NCBI RefSeq assembly: GCF_004801375.1
Contig: NZ_SSNZ01000001.1
Span: 620,001 to 684,000, forward strand
DNA: 64,000 nt
Direction: 5' to 3'
From: Flavobacterium supellecticarium
GTDB lineage: Bacteria; Bacteroidota; Bacteroidia; Flavobacteriales; Flavobacteriaceae
Shown here: positions 9,202 to 17,927 of the stretch, piece by piece
How the letters are laid out: each line of letters begins with the position of its first letter
Numbering within the stretch: the stretch's first letter is position 1
Translations under genes and position numbers: made by a program
The notes under the pieces: generated by a model
The model's input: the letters and a program-made list of their open reading frames with translations, nothing else
Told to the model about the DNA's origin: nothing
The model's database searches: none

Positions 9202-9283
9202 TATTTATTTTTCAAATACGCGCCAAGTTAAAAATTATCACGATTATCTGATTACAATAGTGTTCTGTAACAACATATTTTAT
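9202..9283 (-). pseudogene. decayed 3' fragment of the 8578-9129 gene family
   Basis: The DNA matches the 3' end of the 8578-9129 gene base by base with scattered changes: TTATTTATCTTTCAAATAC there against CTATTTATTTTTCAAATAC here, and AAAAATTATC plus CTCTGTTGCAACAA there against AAAAATTATC plus TTCTGTAACAACA here. Read on the minus strand it gives YVVTEHYCNQ, then after a frame change DNRDNF, a stop, and LGAYLKNK, against FVATERYSEPNSQDNFSLKEYLKDK-type residues in the intact gene. The fragment has no start and contains stops, so it is a relic of a duplicated copy. Confidence 0.7.
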
Positions 9284-9339
9284 CATTACGGATTACAAAT
9301 CTACTATGTCGCGTTTAGAACCATCGTTAGCCTTTGTCC

Positions 9340-9371
9340 AAAAAAAAAGAGAAAACCAGTTTCTCTTTTTA
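9340..9371 (-). terminator. Rho-independent terminator after 9404-10042
   Basis: AAAAAGAGAAA and TTTCTCTTTTT form a stem around ACCAG. In the minus direction it follows the stop codon at 9404 by about 30 bp. It separates the 9404-10397 pair from the genes further left, so those must have their own promoter. Confidence 0.75.
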
Positions 9372-9403
9372 TAATATGCTTTAAAATAATAGCTTTATTC
9401 GGT

Positions 9404-10042
9404 TTAGTATTTTTCCAGTTCTCCGCGTTGTACTATAACACTGTCTTTTATTACAAAAACACCATTGGTAATTTGCGGCTTTTCACTGGCGTCATTATGG
9501 AATGCAAATTCATACTCTTCGATAAAACCGTTATATAAATCTCTTGATGTATTGCTTGCAATCGCTTTAAAGTAACCCCGTCTTGGAACGGCTACTAATA
9601 TCTCATCCGATTTTAATAGGGTGTGCAATTCGTTAAGAAATGGCTTGTGTAATAAAAATTCACTGCTAAACTCATGTCCGCAGGCATTCACTTCAAAATG
9701 GTCGTTGTATTGGAATACTTCATACGGAACTTTTATGGCTTCCAGATTTGCTTGTGCTTCGTCGTACATCTTGTTAAGCTCCTCATAATGCGTCCCTGTT
9801 TTATAAGGAACGTAAACTAAATTATTTGGCATATCATGCGCTAATGCGATGACAATTTTAGGGTTTTCAAACGTTCCGATTAAAGGTGTAAACAAGGCAC
9901 CGTTTTGTATACCGATCCAGTCACCATTACGTAAAACGGGATAGAGTTTGCCTCCTTCACCCGCCAGTATTTGGTTTAATTCGTTTTGGTCCTGAAGCTC
10001 ACTGCCACTCTGGCCGTATACTTGCTTAAAATCGTTGTCCAT
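9404..10042 (-). CDS. hypothetical protein with SseB/DUF1444-like features
   Basis: The 212-residue soluble protein begins MDNDFKQVYGQSGSELQDQN. The segment SDEILVAVPRRGYFKAIASN (around 140-160) resembles the 'seilva.P.rd.l.a' core seen in DUF1444-like bacterial proteins, but the match is by eye only and the assignment is weak. There is no signal peptide. It is preceded by a 111-residue gene 19 bp upstream, so the two form a two-gene transcript that ends at the hairpin near 9340. Function is unassigned. Confidence 0.6.
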   Translation of the reverse strand: MDNDFKQVYGQSGSELQDQNELNQILAGEGGKLYPVLRNGDWIGIQNGALFTPLIGTFENPKIVIALAHDMPNNLVYVPYKTGTHYEELNKMYDEAQANLEAIKVPYEVFQYNDHFEVNACGHEFSSEFLLHKPFLNELHTLLKSDEILVAVPRRGYFKAIASNTSRDLYNGFIEEYEFAFHNDASEKPQITNGVFVIKDSVIVQRGELEKY

Positions 10043-10061
10043 ACTATGTTTTAAATTTGTT

Positions 10062-10397
10062 TTAAATAAGGTTTCGAAGATCGTCCGGGTTACAATCCCA
10101 TTCTACAATAAGGATAATCCGGTTGAGGTATTGCCGGATATAAATAAAATCGTTGTCATTGAGATGAAAACATTTGAATTTTTCCATTGTGTTATGGAGG
10201 ATATCCAGCAACATCAGGCGATCGAGTCCTTGCTCTATTTTTGAATAAATTTCGAAAATACTTCGGTCGATGATTTTACTGAGTTCGACTCGTACCATTT
10301 CATTATCCAAACCCGGATAATAAATGGAAAGCGGCATAGTAAATTTGGGTTCTTTACGTAGCTGCACTAATTTTTCTTTAATTGATTTGTGGGGCAT
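10062..10397 (-). CDS. small hypothetical protein
   Basis: A 111-residue soluble protein, mostly helical in appearance: MPHKSIKEKLVQLRKEPKF, then MVRVELSKIIDRSIFEIYSK, then a C-terminal FIYIRQYLNRIILIVEWD. I do not recognise the family. It is the first gene of the pair with 9404-10042 (19-bp gap) and has a 348-bp non-coding stretch in front of it that contains a plausible promoter. Its position in the cluster suggests an accessory or immunity role, not proved. Confidence 0.6.
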   Translation of the reverse strand: MPHKSIKEKLVQLRKEPKFTMPLSIYYPGLDNEMVRVELSKIIDRSIFEIYSKIEQGLDRLMLLDILHNTMEKFKCFHLNDNDFIYIRQYLNRIILIVEWDCNPDDLRNLI

Positions 10398-10745
10398 AAA
10401 TCAGTTAATTGTTAGTGCCATTGCAAAAAAATAAAAGCGCCTGAAGACAACAACGCATCGTAGGTTTTACGGTATTGTCATGCAATTTTTCGGTGGTACG
10501 TTTTTGGATCGGGTACTATTGTTATTACGTTACACACGATACTCCCGTTTCTATATTTTTTGGTGGCTGGTTGTTTTTTTGAGTTGTTTAATTCGTCAAA
10601 CTTAAATCATTTTTCAAGTACTATACAAACTAAATTAACAAAATAAGTATTTATACACAACCCAAATTAACGTATTACATAAAAACGCGTACAAATGTTA
10701 CGAAAATAAAACTTTTTGTAAGAATTATAATAGTGTTAAACCGAT
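10398..10745. other. 348-bp gene-free stretch
   Basis: No convincing gene is visible on either strand. The right half is very A/T-rich and holds the candidate minus-strand promoter near 10597-10628. The left half (10420-10560) would be a long 5' untranslated region of the 10062-10397 gene if that promoter is used. I see no riboswitch-like structure or strong hairpin there. Confidence 0.5.
10597..10628 (-). promoter_or_regulatory. candidate flavobacterial promoter
   Basis: On the minus strand TAAGTTTG (10597-10604) matches the TAnnTTTG -7 element, and TTG (10626-10628) lies 21 bases upstream, in the accepted spacing range for Bacteroidetes sigma factor sites. It would drive the 10062-10397 and 9404-10042 genes with a leader of about 190 bases. 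The call is by consensus only. Confidence 0.4.
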
Positions 10746-11210
10746 TTAATACTTTATAACCACGTTCAATTGCCGCCCTTCCTGTAGTGCTTTTTTATCC
10801 CTATTTGTACCAACCGCAATTCCGATTGCCATACCAATAGGAAGTCCGATTCCCAACAAGCCCATATTGCCCAAACTCAGTCCTAATACTGTTCCGAGTG
10901 GTATTCCAAAAGCCGACATTCCAATGGCCAACCAAAGTGTCATATAATATTTTTGCGGTACGATTTTTACTTCTTTTTCAACCAATTGAACAATTTTTGT
11001 CTGCTTGTCTTTCAACAGCTTTCGCAATTTGTCATCCGTTAAAGTGGTTGTATTTAGCACTTCAATATCCTGATTAATGGATTCGATAAGTGCATCGGGT
11101 AATTCCTTTTTTCGTAATTCTTCCAGCAATTTTTGAAATTGCGTATAAAGCGGTGGCAGTTTACTGTTTTCCGAAGTGTTTTGAATTTCTCTTAATTCGA
11201 TTATTTTCAT
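10746..11210 (-). CDS. hypothetical protein with two C-terminal membrane helices
   Basis: I place the start at the ATG whose first base is 11210 (MKIIELREIQN). An ATG 30 bp further upstream is also open, adding MLYENRNIRN. The first 90 residues are soluble and helical (LLEELRKKELPDALIESINQ). Residues about 95-140 form two glycine-rich hydrophobic stretches (YYMTLWLAIGMSAFGIPLG and GIGLPIGMAIGIAVG) followed by a charged tail. Such layouts occur in small inner-membrane proteins of Flavobacterium with unknown role. It follows the 11245-11841 gene by only a few bases and is probably co-expressed with it. Confidence 0.65.
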   Translation of the reverse strand: MKIIELREIQNTSENSKLPPLYTQFQKLLEELRKKELPDALIESINQDIEVLNTTTLTDDKLRKLLKDKQTKIVQLVEKEVKIVPQKYYMTLWLAIGMSAFGIPLGTVLGLSLGNMGLLGIGLPIGMAIGIAVGTNRDKKALQEGRQLNVVIKY

Positions 11211-11244
11211 ATTTCTTATATTCCTGTTTTCGTATAACAAAATT

Positions 11245-11841
11245 TTAATACACCCTAGGAATCACATTTCCCTCTTTATCGCGCTGTCTTTCTAAAAACG
11301 CTAACTCGTAGTCTGAGAAATAAGACGAATTAATAATCCTGTTTTCTAAAAACACAGGTAACTTATATTCTTTTTTTAAATCTTCCATAAAAGCGTTTTG
11401 TCTATAAAATATATTCGTAGAATCACCATATTTATCGGTATAAAATATATTTCTGACTTCTCGAATGTATTTTTTATACGTTTTAACGGAAACATAGAAT
11501 ACGATAATTTCAGACGCAATGTCTTCTAGGGCAACATTAAATTGTTTGGCAAGAACCGCCTTACTAATGATTCTATTTTTTCCTTCATTAGCATCGGAGG
11601 GTGTAACCACATATTTACTTTCAAACAAACAAGCCATCCGAACTCCCTGAGTGGTCGTATCGTCATAGGTATATTCATCTATTAGATCATCAATATTTTC
11701 AATCCTGGGAATGAATCGAATGTCTACAAAGTGATTTAATAATAATGTAAAAATTCCTTTTGCTAATTTTTTCGTATAATCTCCCTGATCTGCTTCCTTA
11801 ACGTATCCAATTCTAAAATCATATCGCGGTATATGATGCAT
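11245..11841 (-). CDS. hypothetical protein
   Basis: The 198-residue soluble protein begins MHHIPRYDFRIGYVKEADQG. It has a long charged mid-section (RIENIDDLIDEYTYDDTTTQ) and a C-terminus with ELAFLERQRDKEGNVIPRVY. There is no signal peptide or recognised motif. It forms a pair with the membrane protein gene just downstream. It may be a further accessory or immunity gene, but the evidence is only position. Confidence 0.6.
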   Translation of the reverse strand: MHHIPRYDFRIGYVKEADQGDYTKKLAKGIFTLLLNHFVDIRFIPRIENIDDLIDEYTYDDTTTQGVRMACLFESKYVVTPSDANEGKNRIISKAVLAKQFNVALEDIASEIIVFYVSVKTYKKYIREVRNIFYTDKYGDSTNIFYRQNAFMEDLKKEYKLPVFLENRIINSSYFSDYELAFLERQRDKEGNVIPRVY

Positions 11842-12011
11842 CTGTTTCTTTTATTTTTAATTGTTTATCCGATTGCTACATTGTAACATAATATAGCTAA
11901 GCAATCTGTTTTTAATATAAATGCTATTTTTATATAAATGTAATGCTATTCTTTCAATAAACTTTTTAATTTTTTTCTTCGATATCAATTAGCCGTTTAC
12001 CAATATAAATA

Positions 12012-12047
12012 AAAAACACCCTGTGGTGAAACCGACAGGGTGTTTTT
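12012..12047 (-). terminator. strong terminator hairpin after the RiPP precursor gene
   Basis: AAAAACACCCTGT (12012-12024) and ACAGGGTGTTTTT (12035-12047) form a 13-bp stem with a 10-base loop. The flanking A and T runs make it work in either direction. It lies about 30 bp beyond the stop of the 12080-12295 gene and isolates it from the genes to the left. Confidence 0.9.
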
Positions 12048-12079
12048 GTCATCTTACAATGGCAGATTGTAAGCTTTGT

Positions 12080-12295
12080 TTATGGTTCTAAGGGAGGACA
12101 ATCTCTGGTTAGCAACGGAACTTCACAACCAAAAGCTCGGGTAAGTTCCGGCGGTCCCATCGGGTCAATACAAATCATTACCGATTGGGTGTAGGTAAAA
12201 GGTAATGCAGGACCTACTCCACCACCGTTAATAGCACTTTTTTCGCTATCGGTTAACACCGAAACTACTTTCTTTCTAAGGTTAAGCTTTTTCAT
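12080..12295 (-). CDS. RiPP precursor, class I lanthipeptide-type leader (orphan)
   Basis: The start is set at MKKLNLRKKVVSVLTDSEKS (first base 12295). A more distal ATG at 12319 would add MITLKKYI, but the MKKLNL opening is the usual one. The leader KKLNLRKKVV ... INGGG matches the Bacteroidetes class I lanthipeptide-type leader, with a GG cleavage site (after about residue 26). The core of about 45 residues has three cysteines (ICIDP, FGCEVP, RDCPP) and several Ser/Thr, so thioether or disulfide rings are possible. No LanB, LanC, LanM, radical SAM or peptidase-exporter gene is in the window, so modification would need enzymes elsewhere. It has its own terminator. Confidence 0.75.
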   Translation of the reverse strand: MKKLNLRKKVVSVLTDSEKSAINGGGVGPALPFTYTQSVMICIDPMGPPELTRAFGCEVPLLTRDCPPLEP

Positions 12296-12463
12296 TATAT
12301 ACTTTTTTAGGGTTATCATTTATTATTTTAAAAATAACCAATTAAATAATAACCACCTACCCTTTTTTAGGGTATTTTGCCCTATTTTATATTTATAAAA
12401 AAACAAATAATAAGGCAATATGCATACAATTAACCTATAAATTTCTTTTTCAGTCCTTTTTGT

Positions 12464-13690
12464 TTATTGTATTGCAATTTTAAGTTCTAACGCTTCCATT
12501 GCCGTTTCTACCGTTTCGCCATGAGCAAAAAAACCGTCTTTTTCGACTAAAACGGTTTCTGTCAGATCAGGAATTCCTTCGTTACATTCATTGAAAATAA
12601 ACCCGGTATAAATTTGTATTTTATTTAAGATTTTGGTGTTTTCGATAATGGTTAACAATCCATCGGCAGATTTTACAGTATAATTATGCGTACCGAATTG
12701 TACTGTGGTTAGCGCGTCACAAGCCCTAAAATTGTAATTTCCGATTGTGATCAGTTCGGGAGCCCCGAAACGGGCTAACGCATCACATTTTATAAAATTA
12801 TCGTCTCCAAGGAATACCAGTTCGGGTACCTCAAAGTGCGTTAATGCGTAACAATACCTAAAATTAAAATCTCCAATAGTCTTCAACATAGGAGCCTCAA
12901 AATGGGTTAACGCTCTGCATTTTTTAAAATTGTCGTCTCTAATCCATTTCAGTTCAGGTGTTTTAAAGCTTGTTAGTGCATCACAATACCAAAAATTAAA
13001 GTCACTCATATCCCTCAGCGTAGGAGCTTCGAAATGAATTAGCGCGTCACATTCGTAAAAATTTTTGATTCCCATGTCCATCAACATCGGAATCACGAGA
13101 TCGGTTAATGCATCACAGGAATAAAAATTATCGTTTCGCATGGAAATCAACATAGGCGCTTCGAAGGAAATTAGCGCCTTACAAAAACCAAAATTGTCAC
13201 TTCCGATAGTCGTCAAAACCGGAGCGCTAAAGTGAATCAAGGCGTTACATTCTCTAAAAATATGGTGTTCTACAGACATCAGCATGGGTGATTCGAACCC
13301 GGTTAGCGCATTACATTTATAGAAATTATAAGTCCCAATAGTCTTTAATCTAGGCGCTTCGAAGTCGGTAAGCGCACTACATTCATAGAAATTTCTGTTT
13401 CCGATAGTCTCCAACAGTGGCGCTACAAAATTCGTTAGCGCACTACACTCATAGAAATTATCGTTTCCGATAGTCTCCAACAGCGGCGCTACAAAACGGG
13501 TTAGCGCCTGACATTGGTAACAATTTTTACTTTTGAGAGCCATTAATCCGGGTGCAACAACTTCAACCAGTTCCGGCTGATTTTGAATAACCGCTTCTCC
13601 TATTGATAGTATCGATTTCGGTAAATAAAGTACGCCGTCTTGTATATCCCCTGAATCAATTTTTTTTAAGATGCCATATTGTATTTCCAT
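12464..13690 (-). CDS. leucine-rich-repeat (BspA/LRR_5-like) protein, short copy
   Basis: This 408-residue protein is built of about 13 tandem 22-residue units of the form 'aLthFeAPmLktIGnxNFyeCd', a variant of LRR_5/BspA-type repeats in which NF replaces the usual aF. It starts MEIQYGILKKIDSGDIQDGV and has no signal peptide, so it is intracellular. After the repeats comes the shared segment YTVKSADGLLTIIENTKI and then FFAHGETVETAMEALELKIA, where it stops. The two upstream copies continue for about 60 more residues (the TGACTQG-type module), so this one is C-terminally shortened. It is the last of three tandem genes; the gap to the next is 18 bp. Confidence 0.85.
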   Translation of the reverse strand: MEIQYGILKKIDSGDIQDGVLYLPKSILSIGEAVIQNQPELVEVVAPGLMALKSKNCYQCQALTRFVAPLLETIGNDNFYECSALTNFVAPLLETIGNRNFYECSALTDFEAPRLKTIGTYNFYKCNALTGFESPMLMSVEHHIFRECNALIHFSAPVLTTIGSDNFGFCKALISFEAPMLISMRNDNFYSCDALTDLVIPMLMDMGIKNFYECDALIHFEAPTLRDMSDFNFWYCDALTSFKTPELKWIRDDNFKKCRALTHFEAPMLKTIGDFNFRYCYALTHFEVPELVFLGDDNFIKCDALARFGAPELITIGNYNFRACDALTTVQFGTHNYTVKSADGLLTIIENTKILNKIQIYTGFIFNECNEGIPDLTETVLVEKDGFFAHGETVETAMEALELKIAIQ

Positions 13691-13708
13691 AATTCCGTTA
13701 TAACTATT

Positions 13709-15016
13709 CTAAATGCTTTCAAAAGTGATTAATGCTTTGAATTGTTCCATTCCATAAGCATTCGTTTTTTCGAGAATCGGCAACAGTTCTTTTGCGGTAA
13801 GGGATTCCACGGTAATATTATTTTCTTCCCGCCAGTTTTTGATTCCCTGTTCGCAGGCACCGGTAACCGTTCTATAATACGTCTCCGTTATCAAGGTATC
13901 TTCGTAGATCGGTTCTTTTTTTATTTTTTCGACTGCGATTTTAAACTGTAAATCTTCCATTGCTTTTTTTACCGTTTCGCCATGGGCAAAAAAACCGTCT
14001 TTTTCGACTAAAAAAGTTTCGGATAGATAGGGAGCTCCTCCATTATAGCTATTAAAAATAAACCCCGTATGTATTCGTATTTCATTTCGTTTTTTTGTCT
14101 TTTCAATAATGGTTAGTACTCTATCTGCTGATTTTACAGTATAATTATACTTGCCTAATCGTACATTGGTCAGGGCATCACATTCTTCAAAATTTCCGGT
14201 TTCCATAATAGTTAGCTCCGGTACCTCAAAATGGGTTAGCGCGCAAGCGAAAAAATTATCCCGCCCGATAGCCGTGAGCATAGGAGTCTTAAAGTGCTGT
14301 AATGTAATACAGAAAGCAAAATTATCATGCCCGATAGAAGTCAGCATGGGAGCTTCGAAATCGGTAAGCGCCTCGCATTTGTAGAAATTATCGTCGTCAA
14401 TTGCAGTCAGCATAGGGACTATAAAGTTGGTCAGTGCTTTACAGGTTCTAAAATTCAACTCTCTTATCTCTGTCAGCACGGGAGCCTCGAAGCGGGCTAG
14501 CGCATTGCATTCTTCAAAATTACTGTATCCAATTAAAGTCAGTACAGGAGCCACAAAGTCGATTAGCGCATTACAAAATTGAAAATTAGAGTAATTGATA
14601 ACATTTAGCGCAGGAGCTTTAAAATGGGTTAATGCATTACAATGATCAAAATTATAGCTTTCGATAGTAGCCAGCAAAGGAGCCTCGAAATGCATTAACG
14701 CATTACATTGATAGAAATTTCCATCCCCAATAGAAGTCAAAACGGGAGCCTCGAAGCGGGTCAAACCATTGCAAAATCTGAAGTTATAGCCTCCAATAGT
14801 TTTCAGCATGGGTGCTTCGAAATGTGTTAGCGCTTTACATTCGAGGAAATTTTCATTTTCAATAGTAGTCAATCCGGGCGCGACAACTGTAACAAGACCA
14901 GGCTCATCTTTTATCACCCAATCCCCTAGTATTACTACCGATTCCGGTAAATAAAGTACGCCGTCTTTTATGTCGCTTGAATCAATACTTACTAATCTGT
15001 TGTTTTGTATTTCCAT
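13709..15016 (-). CDS. leucine-rich-repeat (BspA/LRR_5-like) protein
   Basis: This 435-residue protein has about 11 of the 22-residue repeats (consensus FEAPMLTsIGxdNFyxCnAL) between a short N-terminal cap (MEIQNNRLVSIDSSDIKDGV) and a C-terminal region. The C-terminal region contains FFAHGETVKKAMEDLQFKIA, then a charged linker and TETYYRTVTGACEQGIKNWR plus KELLPILEKTNAYGMEQFKA. I have seen this GAC..G.. tail in phage-associated and LRR proteins but cannot name the domain with certainty. No secretion signal. It lies between the two other copies with gaps of 18 and 32 bp. Confidence 0.85.
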   Translation of the reverse strand: MEIQNNRLVSIDSSDIKDGVLYLPESVVILGDWVIKDEPGLVTVVAPGLTTIENENFLECKALTHFEAPMLKTIGGYNFRFCNGLTRFEAPVLTSIGDGNFYQCNALMHFEAPLLATIESYNFDHCNALTHFKAPALNVINYSNFQFCNALIDFVAPVLTLIGYSNFEECNALARFEAPVLTEIRELNFRTCKALTNFIVPMLTAIDDDNFYKCEALTDFEAPMLTSIGHDNFAFCITLQHFKTPMLTAIGRDNFFACALTHFEVPELTIMETGNFEECDALTNVRLGKYNYTVKSADRVLTIIEKTKKRNEIRIHTGFIFNSYNGGAPYLSETFLVEKDGFFAHGETVKKAMEDLQFKIAVEKIKKEPIYEDTLITETYYRTVTGACEQGIKNWREENNITVESLTAKELLPILEKTNAYGMEQFKALITFESI

Positions 15017-15048
15017 AATAACGAATGAAAAAAAGTGTTGTAACGATT

Positions 15049-17562
15049 CTAGCTAATCTCAAAAGTGATTAATGCTTTGAATTTTTCAATTCCATAAGCA
15101 TTTGTTTTTTCGAGAATCGGTAACAATTCTTTTGCTGTAAACGATTCCTCGGTAATATTGTTTTGTTCACGCCATTGTTTAACTCCTTGTGTACAAGCAC
15201 CGGTAATGGTTTTGTAATACGCCTCCGTTATCACAGTATCTTCGTTAATCGGTTCCCTTTTTATTTTTTTGGCTATAATTTTAAACTGTAAATCTTCAAG
15301 TGCTTGTTTTACCGTTTCGCCATGGGCAAAAAAACCGTCTTTTCCAACTAAAAATGTTTCCGATAGATCCGGAACGCCATCCATACAATCATTAAAAATA
15401 AATCCGGTATGGATTTCTATTTCATTTAAGGTTTTGGACTTTTCGATAATGGTTAATAATCCATCTACCGATTTTACGGTGGTGTATCGATGTTCTCCAA
15501 ACTGTACGTCGGTTAACGCACTACAATATCTAAAATTGTCATATCCGATAGTAGTTAACATCGGAGCCTCAAAACCGGTTAGCGCGTAACACCTGTAAAA
15601 ATTGTCTTCACCCATAGTGGTTAGCACAGGAGTTTCAACATCGGTTAGTACCTTACACTCATAGAAATTTTTATCCCCAATTGAAGTCAATATCGGAGCC
15701 TCGAAACGCGTTAACGCGTCACATTCTTTAAAATTGCTTCCCTCCATAGCCAATAGCACGGGCGCCTTGAAGTTGACCAGCAGATCGCATCTTCTAAAAT
15801 TCTCTTTTCCCATAGCCGTCAACGCAGGAATCTCTAAGTGGGTAAAACTATTCGATCGGAAGAAATTGGTGTCTCCAATAGTGCTTAGCATAGGAACCTC
15901 TAAGTGACATAGTGTCAAACAATTGTTAAAATTCAGATTCCCCATAGCAACCAACGCGGGCGCCTGGAAATGGGTTAGCGCATCACAATCGTCGAAATTG
16001 TAATTTCGCATCGTCTTCAGCATCGGAGCCTCGAAACTAGTTAGCACGCTACAAGACATAAAATTGGTGCTTCCAATAGACGTTAGTATGGGAGCCTTAA
16101 AAAAGGTAAGTGACCGACAAAATTGAAAATTGTTTTTTCCGATTGAGGGCAACACAGGTGCCTTAAAGCCAATTAATGCGTCACATTCATAGAAATTTTT
16201 GTTTCCGATGGAAGTCAACTCAGAAGCTTCGAAATTGGCTAAAACATTACAATATCTAAAATTGCCATTTCCGATAGTCGTCAGTGTAGGATTGTCGAAT
16301 CCGATTAATGCATTACACTGGTAAAAATTATTATCTCCGATAGCTGTCAATACAGGAGTTTTAAAGTTCATCAGCATGTGACACTCATAGAAATTTTTAT
16401 TTCCGATAATAGCTAGCATCGGAGCTTTAAAATCGGTTAATGCATTACATTCATAGCAGTTTTTATCCCCAATTGAAGTTAAATGAGGGACTTTAAAGTT
16501 CGTTAATGTGTTACATTCATAGAAGTTCTTATTTCCGATAGAAGTTAGCATTGGAGCCTCAAAAACGATTAACGCATTGCATTCATAGAAATTCTTATTT
16601 CCGATGGAAGTCAGCGCAGAAGCTTCGAAATCACGAAACCCACATTCGTAAAAATTCCGATCTCCAATAGACGTCAGCAAAGGAGCTATAAAGTGGGTTA
16701 ATCCACTACAGAATCTAAAATTTTTGTTTTCGATAGCTGTCAGTATCGGAGCTTCGAAGTGGCTTAGTTTTTTACAACCGTAAAAATTGTCGTTTCCGAA
16801 AGCTGTCAGTACCGGAGCTTCAAAGCCGCTTAGCGCTTCGCATCGATCGAAATTATCGTTTCCGACACCTTCCACCATGGGTAGTTCAATCTCGGTTAGT
16901 GCGGTACACCGTCCAAAGTTAAAGTCACCAATAGAAGTCAGTTCGGGAGCTTCAAAGTCGGTTAAAGTAGTACACTGGTAGAAATTCTTGTTTCCAATCT
17001 CATTCAGCAAAGGAATCTCCAGGCGGGTTAGCGCACTACATTCGTAGAAATTTTTATCTTTTATATTTCCCAGTATAGGAGACTTAAAGTGGGTTAATGC
17101 TTTACAATTGTAGAAATTTTTGTTTCCGATAACCTCCAGCTTAGGCGCTTCAAAACCGGTCAACGCTTTACAATTATAGAAGTTTTTATTTCCGATTCTA
17201 TATAATTCGGAAATTTCAACGTTCGTTAAGCTACTACAGTGGTTAAAATTTTTGTTTCCGATGGATCGCAATTCGGGAGCTACTAATGTAGTTAGTGCAT
17301 TACATTCGTAGAAACTTTCATCATATATGGACAATAACTCCGGAGCCTCCAAGCGGGTTAACGCATTACAAAATCTGAAATTGCCGGTTTGAATAAAACT
17401 TAACCCGGGTGCTACAACTGTAACCAGATCCGGCTGATTTTGAATAACCCAATCCCCTATTAATACTACCGATTCCGGCAAATAAAGCACACCATCCTTT
17501 ATGTCGCTTGAATCAATATGTACTAAAATGTCGTGACATCCAGGTTCTTTTTTTATTTTCAT
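15049..17562 (-). CDS. leucine-rich-repeat (BspA/LRR_5-like) protein, long copy
   Basis: This 837-residue protein holds roughly thirty 22-residue repeats, many nearly alike (IGNKNFYECNALTHFEAP). They begin after the cap residues HDILVHIDSSDIKDGVLYLP and run to about residue 700. The tail is the same module as in the middle copy: FFAHGETVKQALEDLQFKII, TEAYYKTITGACTQGVKQWR, LEKTNAYGIEKFKALITF. It has no signal peptide. It is the first gene of the three-gene group and probably the expressed head. The array likely forms a long curved solenoid that binds a partner. Function is unknown; the neighbouring immunity-type cluster makes a protective or recognition role possible. Confidence 0.85.
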   Translation of the reverse strand: MKIKKEPGCHDILVHIDSSDIKDGVLYLPESVVLIGDWVIQNQPDLVTVVAPGLSFIQTGNFRFCNALTRLEAPELLSIYDESFYECNALTTLVAPELRSIGNKNFNHCSSLTNVEISELYRIGNKNFYNCKALTGFEAPKLEVIGNKNFYNCKALTHFKSPILGNIKDKNFYECSALTRLEIPLLNEIGNKNFYQCTTLTDFEAPELTSIGDFNFGRCTALTEIELPMVEGVGNDNFDRCEALSGFEAPVLTAFGNDNFYGCKKLSHFEAPILTAIENKNFRFCSGLTHFIAPLLTSIGDRNFYECGFRDFEASALTSIGNKNFYECNALIVFEAPMLTSIGNKNFYECNTLTNFKVPHLTSIGDKNCYECNALTDFKAPMLAIIGNKNFYECHMLMNFKTPVLTAIGDNNFYQCNALIGFDNPTLTTIGNGNFRYCNVLANFEASELTSIGNKNFYECDALIGFKAPVLPSIGKNNFQFCRSLTFFKAPILTSIGSTNFMSCSVLTSFEAPMLKTMRNYNFDDCDALTHFQAPALVAMGNLNFNNCLTLCHLEVPMLSTIGDTNFFRSNSFTHLEIPALTAMGKENFRRCDLLVNFKAPVLLAMEGSNFKECDALTRFEAPILTSIGDKNFYECKVLTDVETPVLTTMGEDNFYRCYALTGFEAPMLTTIGYDNFRYCSALTDVQFGEHRYTTVKSVDGLLTIIEKSKTLNEIEIHTGFIFNDCMDGVPDLSETFLVGKDGFFAHGETVKQALEDLQFKIIAKKIKREPINEDTVITEAYYKTITGACTQGVKQWREQNNITEESFTAKELLPILEKTNAYGIEKFKALITFEIS

Positions 17563-17784
17563 GATATTATTTTCAATGAATAATTACTCCTATATAAACC
17601 CGTAACATGATAATCCTGATTGATAACAGAAATAGAGTATCTGAATATCCTTTTTTTCTTACAGATTAAATAGTTTGTAATTTTACAACTATTTTCAGAA
17701 TAGGCAATAGAAAAAAGAGTAGTTCTATATCAAAAGGATATAAAATACATTAAATAGAGAATTTCAGTGAAGTCTAAAAACAAG

Positions 17785-17809
17785 AAAACCACTGAAAAAT
17801 CAGTGGTTT
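17785..17809 (-). terminator. terminator of the tRNA cluster
   Basis: AAAACCACTGA (17785-17795) and TCAGTGGTTT (17800-17809) form a perfect stem with a short A-rich loop. In the minus direction it lies 7 bp beyond the 3' end of the tRNA-Arg. Confidence 0.9.
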
Positions 17810-17815
17810 AACCTG

Positions 17816-17889
<74 letters not shown>

Positions 17890-17927
17890 TAAATCCGGTG
17901 TTTCAATTCAATTGGGATTGAAACTTG

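Noticed and set aside
9128..9538. Plus-strand open frame of 136 codons
   Set aside because: It runs antisense over the decayed fragment and the 3' end of the 9404-10042 gene, with low-complexity composition.
10398..10745. Possible riboswitch in the 348-bp gap
   Set aside because: No conserved stem or known aptamer pattern was found; the region is mostly A/T-rich with one promoter-like site.
12464..17562. The 66-bp DNA periodicity could be mistaken for a CRISPR array or satellite repeat
   Set aside because: The period equals 22 codons in one long open frame and the units vary mostly in silent or conservative ways, so they are protein repeats.
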